The translations under genes and the position numbers were made by a program. Of a DNA stretch of 6,939 nucleotides, positions 6,310-6,939 are shown one piece after another; within the stretch, counting starts at the first letter, position 1; each line of letters begins with the position of its first letter. The notes below the pieces were generated by a model, which ran no database searches, was not told the DNA's origin, and worked only from the letters and a program-made list of their open reading frames with translations. Source of the DNA: Chitinophagaceae bacterium (GTDB taxonomy: Bacteria; Bacteroidota; Bacteroidia; Chitinophagales; Chitinophagaceae). The stretch is from positions 1-6,939 of the forward strand of contig JANXWM010000488.1 of the NCBI GenBank assembly GCA_025351145.1, read 5' to 3'.

Positions 6310-6329
6310 CTTGCGTCGCACTCTTGTAC
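6310..6329 (+). repeat. Dispersed intergenic 20-mer, copy 3
   Basis: CTTGCGTCGCACTCTTGTAC is exact. With the next three bases it matches copy 1 over 23 bp, and with the two preceding bases it matches copy 2 over 22 bp. It lies in the divergent spacer 87 bp upstream of the waaA start codon. No inverted partner at about 100 bp, as copy 1 has, is visible here. Confidence 0.85.
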
Positions 6330-6413
6330 AGCCTGAACAATATTGAGCAGAAAAAAGCAAATGAATCATTCCGTTCTACAATAAATATTGTGCTAAAAAG
6401 CACTTGAAAATAA

Positions 6414-6446
6414 TTTGCCTATTCTTACTTCATTTTAATAATTTTA
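6414..6446 (+). promoter_or_regulatory. Possible promoter of the secreted repeat protein
   Basis: TTTG (6414-6417) and TAATTTTA (6439-6446) are 21 bp apart, close to the Bacteroidota -33/-7 pattern with one mismatch in the -7 box. The surrounding DNA is very AT-rich, so chance matches are likely. Confidence 0.2.
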
Positions 6447-6527
6447 TAAAACCGTATTTCAATGAATATTTATATACCAACGCTAATCTGAAAAAAATTT
6501 TACATACAATTATAAAAAATAAGACCC

Positions 6528-6939
6528 ATGAAACATTTAAACTTAGTTATTATTTGCCTCGGCTTTGCCGCAGTATTGCAGGCTCAAAAACTAAAAACCA
6601 TTGAAACTGATACAAGCGTAAATGGCGTTTATCAGCATTTAAGTAAATCCACCCTTACTTACGATGCTAACTGTTTTCTTATAACCACGCTTGACCAGGA
6701 ATGGAATGTTGCCACATCAACTTATTTAGATGCATCTTTAATTACTTATACCAACAATGCCAACGGCACAGTAAACCAGGCGCTTTTTCAATCCATTAAT
6801 AATGGTAACTGGGTAAATCTGCTAAGGTTTAGTTATACCTATACCTCATTTCAAAAAGTGTCTACTTTGTCAACAGATTTTTGGCTTGTGAACAAATGGA
6901 AGGCACAAAGCATTACTAATTATTCATACGATGCTAACA
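6528..6939 (+). CDS. Secreted protein with ~30-residue aromatic repeats (5' part, runs off the right edge)
   Basis: The first 137 residues are visible. MKHLNLVIICLGFAAVLQAQ is a signal peptide with a likely cut after A19 (LQA|QK). From about residue 40 the chain falls into loose repeats of about 30 residues. Each opens with a beta-strand such as STLTYDAN, SLITYTNNANG, FSYTYTS or NYSYDAN and continues toward a Trp (W59, W95, W119/W124). Such YDAN/Trp repeats are seen in large secreted Bacteroidota proteins that often end in a type IX secretion sorting domain; that C-terminus would be outside the window, so this is inference. The ATG at 6528 directly precedes the signal peptide. The ligand or role is unknown. 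The upstream gene is divergent, so this gene starts its own unit. Confidence 0.8.
   Translation, partial: MKHLNLVIICLGFAAVLQAQKLKTIETDTSVNGVYQHLSKSTLTYDANCFLITTLDQEWNVATSTYLDASLITYTNNANGTVNQALFQSINNGNWVNLLRFSYTYTSFQKVSTLSTDFWLVNKWKAQSITNYSYDAN

Larger units (their letters stand above)
6224..6527. other. 304-bp AT-rich divergent spacer without a gene
   Basis: This spacer lies between the start of waaA (minus) and the start of the secreted repeat protein (plus). It holds repeat copy 3 (6310-6329), a small hairpin GTGCT-AAAA-AGCAC at 6390-6403, and a possible promoter for the downstream gene. The last 120 bp are very AT-rich. No credible coding frame or RNA gene was recognised. Confidence 0.7.

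Noticed and set aside
1141..6329. The 20-mer repeat as a CRISPR array
   Set aside because: Copies are kilobases apart, in both orientations and lack regular spacers; no cas gene is present.
6390..6403. GTGCT-AAAA-AGCAC hairpin as a terminator
   Set aside because: The stem is only 5 bp, there is no T-run on either strand, and it lies between divergent gene starts where no terminator is expected.
6404..6604. Plus-strand frame starting in the AT-rich spacer before the secreted protein
   Set aside because: It overlaps the signal peptide of the 6528 gene in another frame and looks like AT-rich background.

Overview
The window looks like chromosomal DNA of a member of the Bacteroidota, most likely near the Chitinophagaceae. 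This is an inference from gene content, with no similarity search behind it. The supporting signs are a Tat-exported Gfo/Idh/MocA oxidoreductase with an SRRSFLQ signal, an NlpC/P60 peptidase that starts directly in an SH3 domain, a Kdo transferase of the GGAFGGDGVHN type, a Pro/Glu-rich protein ending in a domain I associate with Bacteroidota, a secreted protein built of loose ~30-residue repeats, AT-rich spacers, and -7 boxes resembling TAnnTTTG in place of sigma-70 TATAAT boxes.

Layout from left to right. An ECF sigma factor on the minus strand is cut by the left edge (1-278) and is divergent from an NlpC/P60 peptidase (355-1110). A 265-bp spacer follows, holding a candidate ~137-bp element with inverted ends. 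Next come a Tat-secreted oxidoreductase with a TTG start (1376-2533) and, 40 bp later, an outer-membrane beta-barrel protein (2574-3350). A convergent spacer separates these from thymidine kinase tdk on the minus strand (3483-4052). Divergent from tdk is a conserved protein of unknown function (4170-4988), whose 3' end overlaps by 28 bp the 3' end of Kdo transferase waaA on the minus strand (4961-6223). A 304-bp AT-rich spacer leads to a secreted repeat protein that runs off the right edge (6528-6939).

Most genes are single-gene units in alternating orientation and form no single pathway. Envelope biology recurs: wall peptide hydrolysis, lipid A-Kdo synthesis, an outer-membrane barrel, a Tat-exported enzyme and a secreted protein. 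Thymidine kinase and the sigma factor are housekeeping or regulatory. I see no tRNA, rRNA, CRISPR array, transposase, integrase or phage gene.

The most unusual signal is non-coding. The 20-mer CTTGCGTCGCACTCTTGTAC occurs three times without a mismatch, at 1141-1160, 3412-3431 (reverse complement) and 6310-6329, and every copy lies between genes. A diverged copy in inverted orientation (1259-1277) sits 98 bp from the first. It keeps a small dyad through a paired C:G to T:A change. This looks like a dispersed intergenic repeat family or a MITE-like or structured element. The window alone cannot show whether it is mobile, transcribed or protein-bound.
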